From assembly GCA_030147335.1 (NCBI GenBank), contig JASKZZ010000345.1, positions 1 to 9,055 on the forward strand: a DNA stretch of 9,055 nt, read 5' to 3'. Origin of the DNA: Herpetosiphonaceae bacterium. GTDB taxonomy: Bacteria; Chloroflexota; Chloroflexia; Chloroflexales; Kallotenuaceae. This document shows positions 6,495 to 9,055 of the stretch, in pieces. Under the pieces are notes generated by a model, which saw nothing but the letters and a program-made list of their open reading frames with translations, had not been told where the DNA came from and ran no database searches. A program made the position numbers and the translations under genes. Positions within the stretch are counted from its first letter, which is position 1; each line of letters opens with the position of its first letter.

Positions 6495-6851
6495 ATGAAA
6501 AATGAACAATTTCATATGTGCCCGAAGTATGAACGGGCAGTTAAGATGCTTGGTAAACCATGGACGGGCATGATTTTACGTGTACTAGGCCATGGGCCAA
6601 CAAGCTTTAGCAAAATCCGCAAGGCCGTCGACAAGCTCAGTGATCGAGTTTTGTCGGAGCGATTGAAGGATCTTGAACAGCGTGGGATGGTCGAGCGCCG
6701 CGTTGATCCAACCATTCCGGTTAAGATTACCTACAGTTTGACCGACAAAGGCCGCGATTTGCAACAGGTGCTTGATGCCCTGCAACAATGGGCCGACCGG
6801 TGGGAAACTTCCGATGAGTACGAGCTAGAATTGGTTTCCGCAGACACTTAA
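6495..6851 (+). CDS. HxlR-family winged-helix transcription regulator
   Basis: 118 aa, the usual family length. The hallmark order is present: an N-terminal Cys-Pro (HMCPKYERAV, Cys9), the GKPWTGMILRVLGHGP helix, FSKIRKAVDKLSDRVLSERL as the recognition region, LEQRGMVERRVDP leading into the wing (PVKITYSLTDKG), and a C-terminal dimerisation helix (LQQVLDALQQWADRW). Family members act as homodimers and often sense oxidants, quinones or aldehydes through the N-terminal cysteine. Only that cysteine is present here. The ribosome binding site is weak (AGGT about 10 bases upstream). The gene has its own promoter with an auto-operator. No oxidoreductase target gene adjoins it, so its targets are unknown; the 91-122 copy is one candidate site. 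Confidence 0.93.
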   Translation: MKNEQFHMCPKYERAVKMLGKPWTGMILRVLGHGPTSFSKIRKAVDKLSDRVLSERLKDLEQRGMVERRVDPTIPVKITYSLTDKGRDLQQVLDALQQWADRWETSDEYELELVSADT

Positions 6852-6955
6852 TCCCCCCATTGTTGTATTGCCAACCTTTTGCGCGTTGTCCTCCTGTATC
6901 TGCAACAATGTAGCATTAAACACTTTCTGGTCTATATCTTGCCTTAACTTTTTCC

Positions 6956-6983
6956 TTTACGTTATGTTACTCCGCGCTATAGC
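6956..6983 (+). promoter_or_regulatory. Candidate promoter of the proline-rich surface protein
   Basis: -35 TTTACG (6956-6961), a 16-base spacer and -10 TATAGC (6978-6983). Transcription would begin about 25 bases before ATG 7014. This makes the gene independent of the HxlR gene, from which it is separated by 162 bases. Confidence 0.4.
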
Positions 6984-7013
6984 AGAGTGCAAAAACAAAC
7001 GCAGAGGAAACAT

Positions 7014-7868
7014 ATGCAACAGAACCCTGCGAGCAGATTTCAATCCTGGCTGATAGTGTTTCTCATCGTTATAGCCGTACTGTTAAGCCTAATAATTTTT
7101 TGGCTCACGCGCGGTAATAATTCCGCACCGAATCAGGCTACACTTGGTGCTGCTCAAGATTCGACATCGTCCGTCGTTGCATCAAACGCAATCACTGTTC
7201 CTACGGTTACGTCTGTCCCGTCAAGCGCATCCGGTATCCCAACACCTACATTTGTCCCCGTTGGTGCGCCTGCTACAAATCAAGAACTTCCTGTAGCACC
7301 ACCAACTGACGCACCCACTACGCAGCCGTCACAACCAACACCAATCCCGCCGACACCGCAGCCGCCACGACCAACACCAATTCCACCGACACCGCAACCA
7401 CAGCCAACAACTGCGCCAGTGCCGGTAGCAGCACAGGGGACCACTGTGGAGCTTGATGACAATGTATGGGGTGGAGGATACCGTAGCGCTCGTGGTTATG
7501 GTGGTCGTTCAGCAACCTGGATATATGGCGCTGGAACGAATTATAGCTCGATGCAGGCGCTCTTCACGGTCGATGCGCAGCCAGCAGGCACCGCATCATT
7601 AACAATTGAAGGGATGGACTCAGAAGATCGTGGTAAAACCCTGATACAAATCTTGATAAATGGTCAACAAGTATTCAACGCGCCCAATCCTCTGCCAAAT
7701 GATGATCTGCCACTTGATACGGGAACATGGGCAAGCGCAACATTCACATTCGACGCCGCGCTATTACAACCGGGCGAGAATACAATACAAATCAACAACC
7801 TGAAGTCGGGTGAGTTCAGCCTTCCACCGTTTTTCATGCTGGATTACGCGATTCTCAGCTTTAAATAA
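7014..7868 (+). CDS. Membrane-anchored proline-rich protein with beta-sandwich head
   Basis: 284 aa. ATG 7014 is chosen because AGAGGA (7003-7008) precedes it; an in-frame GTG at 6987 lacks such a site. Residues 12-31 form one membrane helix with Arg8 before and Arg33 after it and no signal-peptidase site, so this is probably a signal anchor with the rest outside. Residues 35-140 are a Ser/Thr/Pro-rich stalk with two 12-residue copies of PTPIPPTPQP plus two residues. The head (about 143-284) looks like a galactose-binding-like or CBM-type jelly roll: a WIYGAGTNYSSMQALF strand region, TASLTIEGMDSED, KTLIQILINGQQVF, ATFTFDAALLQPGENTIQI and a final FFMLDYAILSF strand. The likely role is binding a carbohydrate or envelope ligand at the surface; the ligand is unknown. 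It has its own terminator. Confidence 0.8.
   Translation: MQQNPASRFQSWLIVFLIVIAVLLSLIIFWLTRGNNSAPNQATLGAAQDSTSSVVASNAITVPTVTSVPSSASGIPTPTFVPVGAPATNQELPVAPPTDAPTTQPSQPTPIPPTPQPPRPTPIPPTPQPQPTTAPVPVAAQGTTVELDDNVWGGGYRSARGYGGRSATWIYGAGTNYSSMQALFTVDAQPAGTASLTIEGMDSEDRGKTLIQILINGQQVFNAPNPLPNDDLPLDTGTWASATFTFDAALLQPGENTIQINNLKSGEFSLPPFFMLDYAILSFK
7335..7406 (+). repeat. 36-bp tandem repeat in the proline-rich stalk
   Basis: Two adjacent 36-base units (7335-7370 and 7371-7406), each beginning CCAACACCAAT and encoding PTPIPPTPQP plus two residues. The differences are scattered and mostly synonymous. It could expand or contract by slippage and so change stalk length. Confidence 0.75.
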
Positions 7869-7896
7869 GCAACAAAAGCAGCAAACGTACTTCTAT

Positions 7897-7947
7897 AGTA
7901 AGCAACAATTGGGCCATATGTTGGCCCAATTGTTGCTTACTTTTTTT
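7897..7947 (+). terminator. Strong intrinsic terminator after the proline-rich gene
   Basis: A 20-bp perfect stem (7897-7916 with 7922-7941) around a 5-base loop, with a seven-T run at 7941-7947. It begins 28 bases after the stop codon and ends about 40 bases before the next start. The downstream LPTTG gene must therefore depend on a promoter inside this short interval or on read-through. No good promoter is visible there. Confidence 0.92.
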
Positions 7948-7988
7948 ACACATATTTGTTAACTTTGTCACAACGAGGGGGAGAGACG

Positions 7989-8783
7989 ATGCGGCTTCGA
8001 CATGTATGGACTTTGGTGATGGCGTTTGCTTTGGCAGCGATGTGGAGCGGCTCTGCTCAAGCGCAAAGCAATAATGCGACAAGGACATTTCAACTTCAGC
8101 CGGGTGGTACCGCCACAGTTGACTTTGAAAGCTTTTGTATCGACTACGGCAAGAAGTTCCCGTCTTCAATTGGTCTACCACCAACAAATGTCGCGGACCC
8201 GACTGTTGTTGGCGCGCTTAACAACGCGCTGATCAAAGGCTATACCACCAGCCAGCCTAAAGAAGTACAGTTCGCCATCTGGAAGGCACGCGGCGCTCAA
8301 GGTTCACCTCAACCGGGCGCAGCCGGCAATGAAATCGCCCAAAACTTGACGCAGCCGACGGCTCCTGCTGGAGCAACATCGCTTATCGACGCGATTACCA
8401 ACAATCAGGTTAAAGCAACAGCAGGGACGTGGACCGGAGTTGGCGAGAAACTAACGATCAACGGTTTCCAGGATAACTTCCAAGGCCGTGGCCAGTTGAC
8501 GATTGAAAACACATCAGGACAGCCGCTCACCCTATACATGCCAATCGGCACCGTATTTCCTGCGCCAAGCGCCGAGTTCCAGAGCATGGCTGGTTACTTG
8601 ACCAACGTCGCGGTTAACAATCCGCAGCAAACGCAACAAGCGCAGCAGGCTGACCAACAAGCCCTCCCGACAACAGGTATCGGCAGCCTGAGCGCTACGC
8701 AGTTCCTGTTGCTTAGCTTGATCGGCCTCAACATCGCCGCAATTGGTGTGTTGCTCCAAGGTCGCGCACGCGCCCAGCGCTAA
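7989..8783 (+). CDS. LPTTG-anchored surface protein, possible Cys-Gln thioester domain
   Basis: 264 aa. ATG 7989 follows AGGGGGAG (7976-7983). The signal peptide is residues 1-26 (MRLRHVW, hydrophobic core, cut near AQA). The C-terminus is a complete sortase sorting signal: LPTTG (226-230), a hydrophobic span (about 234-256) and a basic tail RARAQR. The exported part has a single cysteine, Cys50, in SFCIDYGKKFP, and Gln94 in EVQFAIWKARG. These resemble the YCID and TQxAIW motifs of thioester (TQXA) surface domains, where Cys and Gln form an internal thioester that binds host or surface amines. Residues 166-200 (LTIENTSGQPLTLYMPIG...) form a beta repeat, then a Gln-rich linker (211-224) precedes LPTTG. 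The 44-residue Cys-Gln spacing is shorter than I expect for streptococcal thioester domains, so that call is tentative. The sortase anchor is firm. No sortase gene is in the window. Confidence 0.85.
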   Translation: MRLRHVWTLVMAFALAAMWSGSAQAQSNNATRTFQLQPGGTATVDFESFCIDYGKKFPSSIGLPPTNVADPTVVGALNNALIKGYTTSQPKEVQFAIWKARGAQGSPQPGAAGNEIAQNLTQPTAPAGATSLIDAITNNQVKATAGTWTGVGEKLTINGFQDNFQGRGQLTIENTSGQPLTLYMPIGTVFPAPSAEFQSMAGYLTNVAVNNPQQTQQAQQADQQALPTTGIGSLSATQFLLLSLIGLNIAAIGVLLQGRARAQR

Positions 8784-8805
8784 AATCCATTCGTGTTGAC
8801 CAAAA

Positions 8806-8839
8806 GAAAGGAGCGACGGATAAATCCGTCGCTCCTTTC
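8806..8839. terminator. Shared terminator between convergent genes
   Basis: A 15-bp perfect stem (8806-8820 with 8825-8839) with loop TAAA lies between the stop of the LPTTG gene (8783) and the stop of the minus-strand gene (8863). On the minus strand the stem is followed by TTTTGG, a better U-run than on the plus strand, so it probably serves the minus gene best and both genes in part. Confidence 0.85.
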
Positions 8840-8860
8840 ACGTTACCCATTAGCTACACG

Positions 8861-9055
8861 TTACTTGCCAGCTTTACCCTGTCCCTTGCCATTTGCACGG
8901 CCTTGACCGTTATTCTGGCCATTGCCCTTGTTCTTTTCCTTTGTTTCGCCTTCCTTAGCATCGTCGTCGCTATCTCCCGGTACGCTTACCTTAACCTTAA
9001 GCGACTCCGGCATGTTGCGCTGGCCCATACGTACCTGCACTACGCCGCCTTGCCC
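8861..9055 (-). CDS. 3' end of a minus-strand gene with Gly/Lys/Asn/Gln-rich tail
   Basis: The minus strand is open from the window edge to TAA 8863-8861, 64 codons with no start inside. The visible part begins with a beta-like segment (GVVQVRMGQRNMPESLKVKV, then SVPG), then an acidic patch (DSDDDAKEGE). It ends in a disordered basic tail of Lys, Gly, Asn and Gln (KEKNKGNGQNNGQGRANGKG and on to KAGK). Such tails suggest binding to an anionic partner such as nucleic acid or cell-wall polymer, or a low-complexity surface protein. No family is assignable. The reading frame, stop and terminator support a real gene. Confidence 0.7.
   Translation of the reverse strand, partial: GQGGVVQVRMGQRNMPESLKVKVSVPGDSDDDAKEGETKEKNKGNGQNNGQGRANGKGQGKAGK

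Overview
The window reads as chromosomal DNA of a filamentous or related Chloroflexota bacterium (class Chloroflexia is the best guess). The main evidence is the secreted subtilisin-like protease, whose C-terminus is YLPLVFR. A terminal YLPLV-type tail is something I associate with exported Chloroflexia proteins. Pro/Thr-rich membrane-anchored proteins and a sortase-type LPTTG anchor fit a monoderm member of that phylum. No rRNA, tRNA, CRISPR array or intact insertion sequence was seen.

Layout. (1) Bases 1-1001 are an accessory patch. They hold a promoter/operator-like element (93-121) that nearly duplicates the one in front of the HxlR regulator at 6495, a small minus-strand gene (297-506), a broken Cys-rich reading frame just downstream of it, and a plus-strand ribbon-helix-helix-like gene (687-1001). 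(2) Bases 1002-1867 have no confident gene. (3) Bases 2012-5368 encode a 1118-residue secreted S8 protease, with a candidate promoter, an operator-like palindrome and RNA hairpins in its leader, and a 17-bp perfect terminator stem behind it. (4) Bases 5550-6330 look empty at first sight. Read on the minus strand in three frames, they contain a decayed DUF3854/Toprim primase-like gene of the kind found on plasmids and integrative elements. (5) Bases 6434-6851 hold an HxlR-family regulator with its own promoter. (6) Bases 7014-8783 hold two cell-surface proteins: a membrane-anchored, proline-rich stalk with a beta-sandwich head, and an LPTTG-anchored protein whose only cysteine and a downstream glutamine sit in motifs resembling internal thioester domains. 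(7) A shared terminator (8806-8839) separates this from the 3' end of a minus-strand gene with a Gly/Lys/Asn/Gln-rich tail that runs off the window.

How they fit together. The protease, the two surface proteins and probably the partial right-end gene point to an extracellular or cell-envelope theme. They are separate transcription units with strong terminators, not one operon. The small accessory genes, the primase remnant and the duplicated HxlR promoter suggest an old integrated element decaying around them. The most interesting candidate is the LPTTG protein with the possible Cys-Gln thioester. Assignments come from motif reading alone, with no database search.
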